DNA of 64,000 bases from Candidatus Halocynthiibacter alkanivorans (GTDB taxonomy: Bacteria > Pseudomonadota > Alphaproteobacteria > Rhodobacterales > Rhodobacteraceae): assembly GCF_003333265.1 (NCBI RefSeq), contig NZ_QOLB01000066.1:1-64000 (forward strand), read 5' to 3'. This document shows positions 8,201 through 15,902 of the stretch, one piece after another. The notes below the pieces were generated by a model that was not told where the DNA came from, did not search any database, and saw only the letters and a list, made by a program, of their open reading frames with translations. The position numbers and the translations under genes are program-made. Positions within the stretch are counted from its first letter, which is position 1. Each line of letters starts with the position of its first letter.

Positions 8201-9074
8201 CCGGCCAACTTTTCATTGCCTCTTTCAGATGCTTCAACATCGCCTGCACCTTAGGTGTGCGGTGCAGATCCACATGGGTCACCAGCCAGGTCGACGTTGT
8301 CCACTCATCGCGTGGCGACATCACCTGCACCAAGTCCGGAATTTCCTCCGCGATCCAGACCGGCAGGAAACCAAGCCCTGCCCCGGACAGTAACGCCTGG
8401 GCCAACGCCTCCACTTCGCTCATCCGGAACCGCACATTCTCGCGCGGAATATGGGTCTTCATCCAGCGGTGAAACGGTGCACGGCTGTCCTCATCATCCG
8501 GCCCGACAAAACGATGGGACTTCATCGCCTCGTCACTCTCTGGCTGACCAAACTTGTCCAGGTAGGCTTCGCTGGCATAGATGGCGAAACGCAGCGGGTA
8601 AAACGGCTGTGCCACATTGTCGGGCTCTTCGGGCGCGCTGCCCGCGCGGATCGCCACATGGGCCTCGCCATATTCCAGCCGGAACAGGCGATAGCCGGTC
8701 AGATAGCGCATCACCACTCCGGAGTATTGCTCCTCAAACGCCGTGAGCGCCGGCATCAGCAGCTCGCCCATGCCCGGCACGGCGGTGACCACCAGATCGC
8801 CACTTACCTCTTCGCCCTGACCTTTGATCCGCCCGGCGAGCTGGGAAAACTGATCATCCGTGGCCTGGGCCACCCGCAACAGATCGCGCCCGGATTCGGT
8901 CGCGGTATACCCCCTGGCATGGCGCTGGAACAGTTTGGCGCCCAGTTGCGCCTCCAGCGCATCGATATGACGGATTACCGTGGCATGATGCACCCCCAGT
9001 GCTTCTGCAGCACCCGACACCGTGCCGACTTTTGCCACATGCAAAGCGGTGCGGATCTCATCCCAATTGTTCAA
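8187..9074 (-). CDS. LysR-family transcription regulator
   Basis: A 295-residue LysR-type regulator: N-terminal winged helix (residues 4-63, with VSGAAEALGVHHATVIRHIDALE) and a C-terminal effector domain. It is transcribed divergently from the azoreductase gene, with a 177-base shared spacer that carries a dyad (9147-9162), the arrangement expected when a LysR protein controls its neighbour. It also overlaps the downstream transporter gene, so it may control both. The effector is unknown. Confidence 0.9.
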   Translation of the reverse strand: MNNWDEIRTALHVAKVGTVSGAAEALGVHHATVIRHIDALEAQLGAKLFQRHARGYTATESGRDLLRVAQATDDQFSQLAGRIKGQGEEVSGDLVVTAVPGMGELLMPALTAFEEQYSGVVMRYLTGYRLFRLEYGEAHVAIRAGSAPEEPDNVAQPFYPLRFAIYASEAYLDKFGQPESDEAMKSHRFVGPDDEDSRAPFHRWMKTHIPRENVRFRMSEVEALAQALLSGAGLGFLPVWIAEEIPDLVQVMSPRDEWTTSTWLVTHVDLHRTPKVQAMLKHLKEAMKSWPGAED

Positions 9075-9146
9075 AACTTAACTCCTCAACCCGAAACGCC
9101 CAAAACCAGGCCCTTCTTATACGCGCCACTGCTTCATTCCCGTCGC

Positions 9147-9162
9147 GCACAAAGTTCTGTGC
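9147..9162. promoter_or_regulatory. Candidate LysR operator dyad
   Basis: GCACA-AAGTTC-TGTGC is a perfect 5+5 inverted repeat in the LysR/azoreductase divergent spacer. Position and symmetry fit a LysR-type site, but this is inference. Confidence 0.4.
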
Positions 9163-9194
9163 ACATTCACACAGTGGTCGTTTAAATTCGCCGA

Positions 9195-9222
9195 TTGAGT
9201 TCATCTTTGCAATATCTATTTT
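9195..9222 (+). promoter_or_regulatory. Probable promoter of the azoreductase gene
   Basis: TTGAGT (9195-9200) and TATTTT (9217-9222) are 16 bases apart, about 30 bases before the azoreductase start and downstream of the dyad. Confidence 0.45.
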
Positions 9223-9251
9223 GGGTCCAGAACACAGAAAAGGAAAATACA

Positions 9252-9836
9252 ATGACCCTGAATATCCTGCGCATCGACGCCTCCGCCCGTAAGTCCCAGT
9301 CAGTTTCCCGCGAACTGGCCGACAGCATCATCGGCAAGTTTTCCGACGCCACTGTTACCGTCCGCGACCTGACCAACGCGATCCCCCAGCTTGATGAAGC
9401 ATGGGTCGGCGCCAACTTCACACCCGCCGCTGACCGCAGCGCGGCGCAGAACGAAACGCTGGCTCTGTCAGACACGCTGGTTGCTGAACTGATCAAAGCT
9501 GACACCCTGGTGATCTCGCTGCCAATCTACAACTTTGGTGTGCCCGCCAGCTTTAAAGCCTGGGTCGACCAGATCGCCCGTGCCGGCATCACCTTCCAGT
9601 ATGGCGAAAATGGCCCCGTAGGCCTGCTCAGCGGCAAACGCGCCATCGTTGCAGTTGCGTCCGGCGGCGTTCCGGTTGGTTCAGACTATGACCACGCCAC
9701 CCCGTTTGTCCGCCAGGTGCTCGGCTTTATCGGCATCACTGACGTTGAGTTTGTCGGCGCCACCGGCCTTGCTGCAGACCCTGATGCAGCCCTGAAAGCC
9801 GCCAACGACCAGATCGCCAACCTGAAAGCCGCTTAA
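9252..9836 (+). CDS. azoR: FMN-dependent NADH azoreductase
   Basis: A 194-residue flavodoxin-fold oxidoreductase that reduces quinones and azo compounds with NADH. The conserved FMN/active-site segment SLPIYNFGVPASFKAWVDQI is present near residues 93-112, as is the N-terminal LRIDASARKSQSVSRELAD phosphate-binding loop. The ATG at 9252 is chosen because AGGAAAA precedes it and family members start at this point. Divergent from the LysR gene and followed 22 bases later by a DoxX gene, suggesting a small LysR-controlled quinone or electrophile stress operon. Confidence 0.88.
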   Translation: MTLNILRIDASARKSQSVSRELADSIIGKFSDATVTVRDLTNAIPQLDEAWVGANFTPAADRSAAQNETLALSDTLVAELIKADTLVISLPIYNFGVPASFKAWVDQIARAGITFQYGENGPVGLLSGKRAIVAVASGGVPVGSDYDHATPFVRQVLGFIGITDVEFVGATGLAADPDAALKAANDQIANLKAA

Positions 9837-9858
9837 ACCCAACGCAAAGGAACCTCCA

Positions 9859-10212
9859 ATGCCCGACCTCAGGAAAATCATACACCAAATCATCCCCGCG
9901 CTTGTCTCACTCGCGTTTCTCGCTGCCGGCTTGTCAAAACTCGCCGGCGCCGAAATGATGGTTCAGACCTTTGATACGCTTGGGTTTGGGCAATGGTTTC
10001 GCTATCTGACCGGCCTGGTCGAGATTTCAGCGGTGATCCTGCTCTGGCTGCCGGGAAAACGCGCCTGGGGCGCCGCCCTGCTGGTCGCGACAATGCTGGG
10101 CGCAGTCGCCTCTCATTTCCTGATCATCGGCCCGTCGGCAATGCCGGCCACCGTTCTGGGACTGTTGTCAGCCCTGATCCTGTACCAGAACCGGGACCAG
10201 CTGCAGCTGTAG
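9859..10212 (+). CDS. DoxX-like membrane protein
   Basis: A 117-residue integral membrane protein with four predicted helices, matching the DoxX/DoxD-like family. The hallmark segment ALVSLAFLAAGLSKLAG is at about 14-30. Members are often co-transcribed with azoreductases or other redox stress genes, as here. Biochemical role is not settled. AAAGGA precedes the start. Confidence 0.8.
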   Translation: MPDLRKIIHQIIPALVSLAFLAAGLSKLAGAEMMVQTFDTLGFGQWFRYLTGLVEISAVILLWLPGKRAWGAALLVATMLGAVASHFLIIGPSAMPATVLGLLSALILYQNRDQLQL

Positions 10213-10233
10213 CGCGTTGAATATTCGAACTGC

Positions 10234-10263
10234 TCAGGGGCCGCCTTCACCAGCGGCCCCTGA
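10234..10263. terminator. Strong hairpin after the DoxX gene
   Basis: TCAGGGGCCGC (10234-10244) and GCGGCCCCTGA (10253-10263) form a perfect 11-bp stem with an 8-base loop. No T-run follows, so termination may need Rho or be partial. Confidence 0.5.
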
Positions 10264-10292
10264 GCCACGTCCGGGCACAACAAGGGCACGTC

Positions 10293-10321
10293 TTGACTCC
10301 CTGCCACCACGGGCGTAAACG
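10293..10321 (+). promoter_or_regulatory. Possible ffh promoter
   Basis: TTGACT (10293-10298) has TAAACG 17 bases downstream (10316-10321). The -35 is good but the -10 is poor, and it would give a leader of about 150 bases; a TATATAAA stretch near 10435 is an alternative -10 region. Confidence 0.3.
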
Positions 10322-10477
10322 CAAGCCAACTCCGGAAGTCCGTCAATACTTCCGGTCCCTTTGCTTCTTGCAGGGATCGCCCTCCGTCAGCGCGTTGCGC
10401 CCACGGGGGATTTGGCACATGGGCCGGTCGTTGTTATATAAACGGCCATATCGCAACGGTTATAAGGAACCGCAGGC

Positions 10478-11992
10478 ATGTTTGAAAATCTGTCCGAACG
10501 CCTCACAGGTGTCTTTGATCGTCTGACCAAACAGGGCGCGTTGTCTGAGGACGACGTCAAAACTGCCCTGCGCGAAATCCGCGTCTCCCTGCTTGAGGCC
10601 GATGTCTCGCTGAGCGTGGCCCGTGATTTTGTCAAAGCCGTTGCGGAAAAAGCCACTGGCCAGAATGTTACCAAATCGGTGACCCCGGGCCAGCAGGTCG
10701 TCAAGATCGTCCATGACGAGCTGGTGCATGTGCTGGCAGGCGATGACGACACGCCCGGCGAGCTGAAAATCGACAACGCCCCGGCGCCGATCCTGATGGT
10801 CGGCCTGCAGGGCTCCGGTAAAACCACCACCACTGGTAAACTGGCCAAACGCCTGACGGAAAAGAACGGCAAACGCGTGCTGATGGCCAGCCTCGACATC
10901 TACCGCCCGGCAGCGATGCAACAGCTGGCGGTGCTTGGCGCCCAGATCGGCGTGGATACGCTGCCGATCGTGGCCGGAGAATCAGCGCTGCAGATCGCCA
11001 AACGCGCCAAACAGCAGGCCACGCTTGGCGGCTATGACGTCTATATGCTCGACACCGCCGGTCGCCTGCACATCGACGAAGTGCTGATGCAGGAAGTCGA
11101 AGACGTGCGCAACGCGGTCAAACCGCGCGAAACCCTGCTGGTGGTTGACGGGCTGACCGGCCAGGTCGCTGTGGAAGTCGCAGAAGAATTCGACCGCAAA
11201 ATCGGCATCACCGGTGTGGCCCTGACCCGGATGGACGGCGACGGCCGTGGTGGTGCGGCGCTGTCGATGCGCGCGGTCACCGGTAAACCGATCAAATTTG
11301 TCGGCACCGGCGAGAAAATGGACGCGCTGGAAACGTTTGAGCCCGAACGTGTGGCCGGCCGTATCCTTGGCATGGGTGACATTGTCGCCCTTGTTGAAAA
11401 AGCCCAGGAAACCATCGAGGCCGAACAGGCTGAGCGCATGATGAAGCGCTTCCAGAAGGGTCAGTTCAATATGAACGACCTGAGGATGCAGCTGGAACAG
11501 ATGATGAAAATGGGCGGCATGGAAGGCATCATGGGTATGATGCCAGGCATGGGCAAAATGGCCGCGCAGGTAAAACAGGCCGGCTTTGACGACAAGGTGA
11601 TCCGCCGCCAGGTGGCGCTGATCCAGTCGATGACCAAAAAAGAACGCGCCAACCCGTCGCTGCTGCAGGCCAGCCGCAAGAAACGCATCGCCAAAGGTGC
11701 CGGCCTTGAAGTGTCCGAGCTGAACAAACTGCTGAAAATGCAGCGCCAGATGGGCGACATGATGAAGAAGCTCGGCAAAAAGGGCGGCAAAGGCATGCTG
11801 AAACAGGCGCTCGGCGGCATGTTCGGCTCCAAAGGCGGCCCTCAGGGTTTGGCCGATATGGACCCGGCGAAAATGGCCGAAGCCACCAAACAACTGCAGG
11901 GCAAATTGCCCGGCGGCATGGGTGGTCTGCCCGGTCTTGGCGGCAGCGCCCTGCCCCCCGGCCTCTCTGGTTTTGGCAAAAAATCCAAATGA
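10478..11992 (+). CDS. ffh: Signal recognition particle protein Ffh
   Basis: Ffh binds the 4.5S RNA and hydrophobic nascent chains and delivers ribosomes to FtsY for membrane insertion. Its 504 residues have an N-domain (1-90), a GTPase G-domain with P-loop GLQGSGKTT at 109-117 and DTAGRLH, TRMDGDGRGG motifs, and a C-terminal methionine-rich M-domain (from about 325, for example MMKMGGMEGIMGMMPGMGKM). A glycine/methionine-rich tail follows. The stop overlaps the next gene by four bases. Confidence 0.98.
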   Translation: MFENLSERLTGVFDRLTKQGALSEDDVKTALREIRVSLLEADVSLSVARDFVKAVAEKATGQNVTKSVTPGQQVVKIVHDELVHVLAGDDDTPGELKIDNAPAPILMVGLQGSGKTTTTGKLAKRLTEKNGKRVLMASLDIYRPAAMQQLAVLGAQIGVDTLPIVAGESALQIAKRAKQQATLGGYDVYMLDTAGRLHIDEVLMQEVEDVRNAVKPRETLLVVDGLTGQVAVEVAEEFDRKIGITGVALTRMDGDGRGGAALSMRAVTGKPIKFVGTGEKMDALETFEPERVAGRILGMGDIVALVEKAQETIEAEQAERMMKRFQKGQFNMNDLRMQLEQMMKMGGMEGIMGMMPGMGKMAAQVKQAGFDDKVIRRQVALIQSMTKKERANPSLLQASRKKRIAKGAGLEVSELNKLLKMQRQMGDMMKKLGKKGGKGMLKQALGGMFGSKGGPQGLADMDPAKMAEATKQLQGKLPGGMGGLPGLGGSALPPGLSGFGKKSK

Positions 11993-12324
11993 TCACCTGC
12001 TCGCTGACATATAAGATCGACCCCGGTCAGGTTGCCGCGTTTGAAACCTACGCCAAAGTCTGGATTCATCTGGTCAACCGGATGGGCGGCATGCACCACG
12101 GCTACTGGCTGCCCCATGAAGGCGCCAATGACGTGGCCTTTGCGCATTTTTCTTTCCCGTCCCTTGCGGCCTATGAAATTTACCGCGCCGAAGCCGCTGT
12201 TGACGCGCAATGCCAGGCGGCGTTCGCCTTCGCGACCGAAAACCACATTATCCGCAGCTATGAGCGCAGCTTCACCCGCCCCGTGCTCGACGGTATATCG
12301 CCGCAAGCCGCAGGGATGGTCTGA
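11989..12324 (+). CDS. NIPSNAP-family protein
   Basis: A 111-residue ferredoxin-like-fold protein of the NIPSNAP family (start MITCSLTYKIDPGQVAAFETYAK, then HHGYWLPHEG). Members are small dimeric proteins of unclear role, some linked to metabolite or stress functions. It overlaps the end of ffh by an ATGA junction, so it is translated from the ffh message. Function beyond the family cannot be inferred. Confidence 0.8.
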   Translation: MITCSLTYKIDPGQVAAFETYAKVWIHLVNRMGGMHHGYWLPHEGANDVAFAHFSFPSLAAYEIYRAEAAVDAQCQAAFAFATENHIIRSYERSFTRPVLDGISPQAAGMV

Positions 12325-12327
12325 ACC

Positions 12328-12840
12328 ATGACCCTCATCCTTGAAACCCAACGCCTGATACTGCGCCGCCTGGCGGCGCACGATTGGCCGCAGGTGCGTG
12401 ATTTTTTTATGTCAGAGCGTGCACGAGCTATTGGCGGGCCGGACAGTCTTGCTACTGCGTGGCGGGCCTTTGCGACCAAACTTGGACATTGGGATATCCG
12501 CGGCTACGGCATGTGGACCGTCACCAAAAAAGGTGACGACACCGCAATTGCGCAAATCGGCCCGTGGTACCCGGCTGACTGGCCGGAAAAGGAAATCGGC
12601 TGGCTGGTATTTTCGGATAAAACCGAAGGCAAAGGCATTGCATTTGAAGCCGCCAGAGCGGCGCTTCAACATGCGTTTGGCACTCTCAGCTGGGACACCG
12701 CCGTCAGCTACATCGCCCCGGACAATACCCGCTCGATCGCACTTGCCGAACGGCTTGGTGCGCGGCTTGACCCAGATGCGGCAACCCCGGTTTTCAGCCA
12801 GCCACATCTGGTCTACCGCCATGCGAAGGGGACCGTCTGA
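12328..12840 (+). CDS. GNAT acetyltransferase (copy 1 of a tandem pair)
   Basis: A 170-residue GNAT-family N-acetyltransferase, RimJ/RimL-like subtype. It begins LILETQRLILRRL and ends with the NTRSIALAERLGARL segment; the acetyl-CoA-binding loop is around TEGKGIAFEA. Its neighbour 12844-13359 shares the start and core motifs, so the two arose by tandem duplication. It sits three bases after the NIPSNAP gene in the ffh transcription unit. Substrate is unknown. Confidence 0.85.
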   Translation: MTLILETQRLILRRLAAHDWPQVRDFFMSERARAIGGPDSLATAWRAFATKLGHWDIRGYGMWTVTKKGDDTAIAQIGPWYPADWPEKEIGWLVFSDKTEGKGIAFEAARAALQHAFGTLSWDTAVSYIAPDNTRSIALAERLGARLDPDAATPVFSQPHLVYRHAKGTV

Positions 12841-12843
12841 GCT

Positions 12844-13359
12844 ATGGCCCTCATCCTTGAAACCCAACGCCTGATCCTGCGCCAGCCCGATGCCCGGGAC
12901 GTGGACGATTTTGTCCGCTTCTATGGTGACGACCGCTCGCAGCACACCGGCGGCCCGATCGACGGGACCGCTGCCTGGCTGCTGCTGGCCTGCGAGATCG
13001 GCCATTGGACACTCAAGGGTTTTGGCACCTGGGCAGTTTGCGACAAAACCGCCCCGGATGCTTCGCTCGGCATGGTCGGCTGCTGGCAGCCCGGCGGCGC
13101 ACCCGAGCGCGAGCTTGGCTGGCTGATCTGGCCAAAAGCCGAGGGCAAGGGTTTCGCCTCGGAAGCAGCAATTGCGGCGCGCGATGACGCCTTCACCCGC
13201 CTCCGCTTTAACAGCTTGTCCTCATATATCACCCACGCCAACACCCGTTCCATCGCCCTGGCGGAACGTATCGGCGCCGTGCGGGACCTCTCCAGCAACG
13301 CGCGCAGCGAAACCTTTTACGCATACCGCCACCCGGCACCCGAGGTGCCCCGTGGATAA
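12844..13359 (+). CDS. GNAT acetyltransferase (copy 2 of a tandem pair)
   Basis: A 171-residue paralog of the preceding GNAT gene: the opening ALILETQRLILRQ and the NTRSIALAERIGAV segment are nearly shared, while the middle has diverged. The acetyl-CoA loop is around AEGKGFASEAA. It is only three bases downstream of copy 1 and in the same orientation. The divergence suggests different substrates. Confidence 0.85.
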   Translation: MALILETQRLILRQPDARDVDDFVRFYGDDRSQHTGGPIDGTAAWLLLACEIGHWTLKGFGTWAVCDKTAPDASLGMVGCWQPGGAPERELGWLIWPKAEGKGFASEAAIAARDDAFTRLRFNSLSSYITHANTRSIALAERIGAVRDLSSNARSETFYAYRHPAPEVPRG

Positions 13360-13430
13360 GACTTTTGTACAAAACCCGGCCTCTTTTGTGCAATTTTCAC
13401 ATAAGTGCGCAGCCCTTAAGGAGAAATTTC

Positions 13431-13727
13431 ATGTCTGATACCGCCTCCCGGGCCGAAGAGCTGCTCAGCAGCCATCGTGAAAGCATCGACAGGCTTGACG
13501 CGATCCTCGTCTATACGCTGGGCGAACGCTTCAAACACACCCAGGCCGTGGGCGCGCTGAAAGCCGAACACGACCTGCCCCCGTCGGACCCCGCCCGTGA
13601 GGCCCGGCAAATCGCACGACTGGAAGACCTTGCAGACCGCGCCCATCTGGACCCGGAATTTGCCAAATCCTTCCTGAACTTCATCATCGCTGAAGTCATT
13701 CAGCATCACAAAAAACACCAAGAATAA
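13431..13727 (+). CDS. Chorismate mutase (AroQ fold)
   Basis: The enzyme converts chorismate to prephenate for phenylalanine and tyrosine synthesis. The 98-residue all-helical protein has the AroQ-type pattern: RESIDRLDAILVYTLGERF, then KAEHDLPPSDPAREARQI, and a C-terminal helix FLNFIIAEVIQHHK. ATG 13431 is chosen because AAGGAG lies eight bases upstream; an upstream in-frame extension has no family support. It precedes rpsP, as is usual in this group of bacteria. Confidence 0.9.
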   Translation: MSDTASRAEELLSSHRESIDRLDAILVYTLGERFKHTQAVGALKAEHDLPPSDPAREARQIARLEDLADRAHLDPEFAKSFLNFIIAEVIQHHKKHQE

Positions 13728-13766
13728 CGGGTCCTTACCCGCTAGATCACCCTAGGAGATACTATC

Positions 13767-14135
13767 ATGGCTATGAAAATCCGGCTCGCCCGCGGCGGTT
13801 CCAAAAAACGTCCTTTTTACCGTATTGTAGCTGCGGATTCCCGCATGCCACGCGACGGTCGTTTTGTTGAAAAACTGGGCACATACAACCCTCTGCTCGC
13901 CAAAGACAGCGAAGAGCGCGTGAAAATGAATGTAGAGCGCATTCAGTACTGGATCGACCAGGGTGCACAGCCCACCGACCGTATTTCCCGCATGCTGGAA
14001 GCTGCTGGTATCATTGCGAAAAAAGACCGCAATAACCCCGAGAAAGCTGTACCAGGCAAAAAAGCAACTGAGCGCGCTGAAGAAAAAGCTGCCAAAGCTG
14101 CTTCTGCCGCTGAAGCTGCTGCTTCCGCTGAATAA
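13767..14135 (+). CDS. rpsP: 30S ribosomal protein S16
   Basis: S16 helps early 30S assembly. The 122-residue protein has the conserved core [19 protein letters not shown] and a C-terminal Lys/Glu/Ala-rich tail (about 95-122) longer than in E. coli (82 residues), as in many alphaproteobacteria. AGGAG precedes the start. It heads the rimM-trmD-rplS-rpmE cluster. Confidence 0.98.
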   Translation: MAMKIRLARGGSKKRPFYRIVAADSRMPRDGRFVEKLGTYNPLLAKDSEERVKMNVERIQYWIDQGAQPTDRISRMLEAAGIIAKKDRNNPEKAVPGKKATERAEEKAAKAASAAEAAASAE

Positions 14136-14149
14136 GGCGCTTTGACCGC

Positions 14150-14293
14150 GTGTTCCGGCTTTTGATCATCAGCGGGCTTGGTGTGGGGATATGGCTTGGG
14201 ATTCAGTCCCAGCAACTTCTCCACGCCAAGCGCTGTGAGAAAGCCGGAGGCGTGGTCACTGCGGCCGGTCTGTGCCTGGGGTTAACCCGATGA
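14150..14293 (+). CDS. 47-residue single-pass membrane peptide, unknown function
   Basis: A small ORF starting at GTG fills the gap between rpsP and bluB, and its TGA overlaps the bluB ATG (ATGA), as for coupled genes. The peptide has one hydrophobic helix (FRLLIISGLGVGIWLGIQ) and a polar C-terminal part with two cysteines around a glycine-rich segment (C at 29 and 42, EKAGG, GLCLG). I do not recognise a family. Support comes from exact fit between genes and the membrane-helix-plus-Cys pattern, not from homology. Confidence 0.5.
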   Translation: MFRLLIISGLGVGIWLGIQSQQLLHAKRCEKAGGVVTAAGLCLGLTR

Positions 14294-14946
14294 CAGACAA
14301 CGATAAAAACATCGGCGCGGGACAGTTCTCGGACGAGTTCCGCGCCGGTCTTCTTGACCTGATGCACTGGCGCCGTGACGTACGTCACTTCCGCCGCGAT
14401 GCGGTCCCCCAACAGATTCTGGACGACTGCCTGGCGACGTTTTCGCTGGCCCCCTCGGTTGGCCTGTCGCAGCCCTGGCGCCTGGTGCAGATCAAATCAG
14501 ACGCCGCCCGTCAGGGCGCGCTAAAGAATTTCCAACACGCAAACGCCGAAGCCCTTAAAGGCTACGAAGGCGAAAAAGCCTGCCTTTACGCCGGCTTAAA
14601 ACTGACCGGCATGCAGGACGCACCGGTTCAGATCGCGGTATTTTGCGACGAGACCACCGAACAGGGCGCAGGCCTCGGGGCCCAGAGCATGCCCGAGATG
14701 CGCCGCTATTCCGTGGTCTCTGCCATCATGCAATTCTGGCTCGCGGCCCGCGCCCACGGGCTCGGGCTGGGCTGGGTCTCGATCCTGGATGCCCCCGCTC
14801 TGTGCCAGACACTTGAGGTGCCCCAGGACTGGGCGCTCGTCGCTTATCTTTGCATTGGCTGGCCTCAGGATGATAAAGAGCAGCCAGAGCTGGAACAGTT
14901 GGGCTGGGAATACCGTCGTGAACTCCCGCCGCTGGAAACACGGTAA
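14290..14946 (+). CDS. bluB: 5,6-dimethylbenzimidazole synthase BluB
   Basis: BluB splits FMN with oxygen to make 5,6-dimethylbenzimidazole, the lower ligand of vitamin B12. The 218-residue nitroreductase-fold protein has the signatures DVRHFRRDAVP, SLAPSVGLSQPWR and GLGLGWVSIL. ATG 14290 is preferred over an upstream GTG. No other cobalamin gene is present nearby and no B12 riboswitch is seen upstream, so its placement in the ribosomal cluster is unusual. Confidence 0.88.
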   Translation: MTDNDKNIGAGQFSDEFRAGLLDLMHWRRDVRHFRRDAVPQQILDDCLATFSLAPSVGLSQPWRLVQIKSDAARQGALKNFQHANAEALKGYEGEKACLYAGLKLTGMQDAPVQIAVFCDETTEQGAGLGAQSMPEMRRYSVVSAIMQFWLAARAHGLGLGWVSILDAPALCQTLEVPQDWALVAYLCIGWPQDDKEQPELEQLGWEYRRELPPLETR

Positions 14947-14955
14947 GGCGCTGTG

Positions 14956-15381
14956 ATGGAACACAAATTATGGATCGCCGTGGTGCACCTCATGCAGGTG
15001 GAAGCCTGTCGCGCTGGCGGCTTTGTCGCCTTCTCACACGGTAAAGAAACCGCGGTGCGCAAGGTCACCCCTGGCGACCGGGTGGCGTTTTATGCGCCCC
15101 GCGATACGTTTGAAGGCAGCCCTGTCCAGGCTTTTTGCGGTCTCGCGACTGTGACGGGAGACCATGTGGAACAGCGCCCGCTGCCCGGCACTGAGCACAT
15201 GCCCTGGGTCAGGGACGCCGACTTTGAGACCGTAAATCCAATGCCGGTACGCCCCCTGCTGGAAGAGTTGAGCTTCGTGCGCGACCCACAGCACTGGGGC
15301 ATGGCGTTTCGCCGCAGCCTGTTTGAGGTGAGCGCCGAAGACTTTGAAATCATTGAAAACGCACTGAGAGGCACATCATGA
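14956..15381 (+). CDS. EVE-domain protein
   Basis: A 141-residue protein made of one EVE (PUA-like) domain, a fold that binds modified bases in DNA or RNA. Typical family features are the opening [11 protein letters not shown] and the tryptophan-containing turn around [24 protein letters not shown] 14956 is used because AAGG lies seven bases upstream; GTG 14953 is possible. It lies between bluB and rimM, overlapping rimM by four bases, so an RNA-related role is plausible but unproven. Confidence 0.75.
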   Translation: MEHKLWIAVVHLMQVEACRAGGFVAFSHGKETAVRKVTPGDRVAFYAPRDTFEGSPVQAFCGLATVTGDHVEQRPLPGTEHMPWVRDADFETVNPMPVRPLLEELSFVRDPQHWGMAFRRSLFEVSAEDFEIIENALRGTS

Positions 15382-15899
15382 GCGACGATCGTATCTGTGT
15401 AGGAAGCATTGGCGGGTCCTTCGGGGTTCACGGTGAGGTGCGGATCAAAAGCTATTGCGCCGAACCCGCCGCAATCGCCGATTATTCACCGCTCTGGACC
15501 AAAGACGGGCAGCAAGTGTCCATTGAAATCACCCGTCCGGTGAAAAATGGCTACTCCGCCACCATGTCTGGCGTCAGCAGCAAAGAGCAGGCAGATGCGC
15601 TGAAAGGCACTGATCTGTTTGCAGAACGAGACCAGCTGCCCGCCCTGCCTGATGACGAATATTACCACGCCGATCTGATCGGCCTCACCGTGCTGGACAC
15701 TGGTGGCGCTGTTCTGGGCCGGGTGAAATCGGTGCAGAATTTTGGCGCTGCCGACCTGCTGGAAATCACCGCGCCAGGGCTGCCAACGCCGGCCCTGCTG
15801 CCGTTTACGCTGGTGAATGTTCCTACGGTAGATCTCGCCTCCGGCCGTATCATCGCCGACCCTCCCGAAGGCATTTTCCCGGAGGCTGACGCCGACTAA
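15378..15899 (+). CDS. rimM: Ribosome maturation factor RimM
   Basis: RimM helps 16S rRNA processing and binds S19 during 30S head assembly. The 173-residue protein has an N-terminal RimM domain ([21 protein letters not shown]) and a C-terminal PRC-barrel (about 95-165, [21 protein letters not shown]). It ends three bases before the converging kinase-fold gene. Confidence 0.95.
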   Translation: MSDDRICVGSIGGSFGVHGEVRIKSYCAEPAAIADYSPLWTKDGQQVSIEITRPVKNGYSATMSGVSSKEQADALKGTDLFAERDQLPALPDDEYYHADLIGLTVLDTGGAVLGRVKSVQNFGAADLLEITAPGLPTPALLPFTLVNVPTVDLASGRIIADPPEGIFPEADAD

Positions 15900-15902
15900 G
15901 CG

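Noticed and set aside
10234-10263. Hairpin after the DoxX gene as a full Rho-independent terminator
   Set aside because: Stem is strong but no T-run follows, so it is listed only as a hairpin/terminator with moderate confidence.
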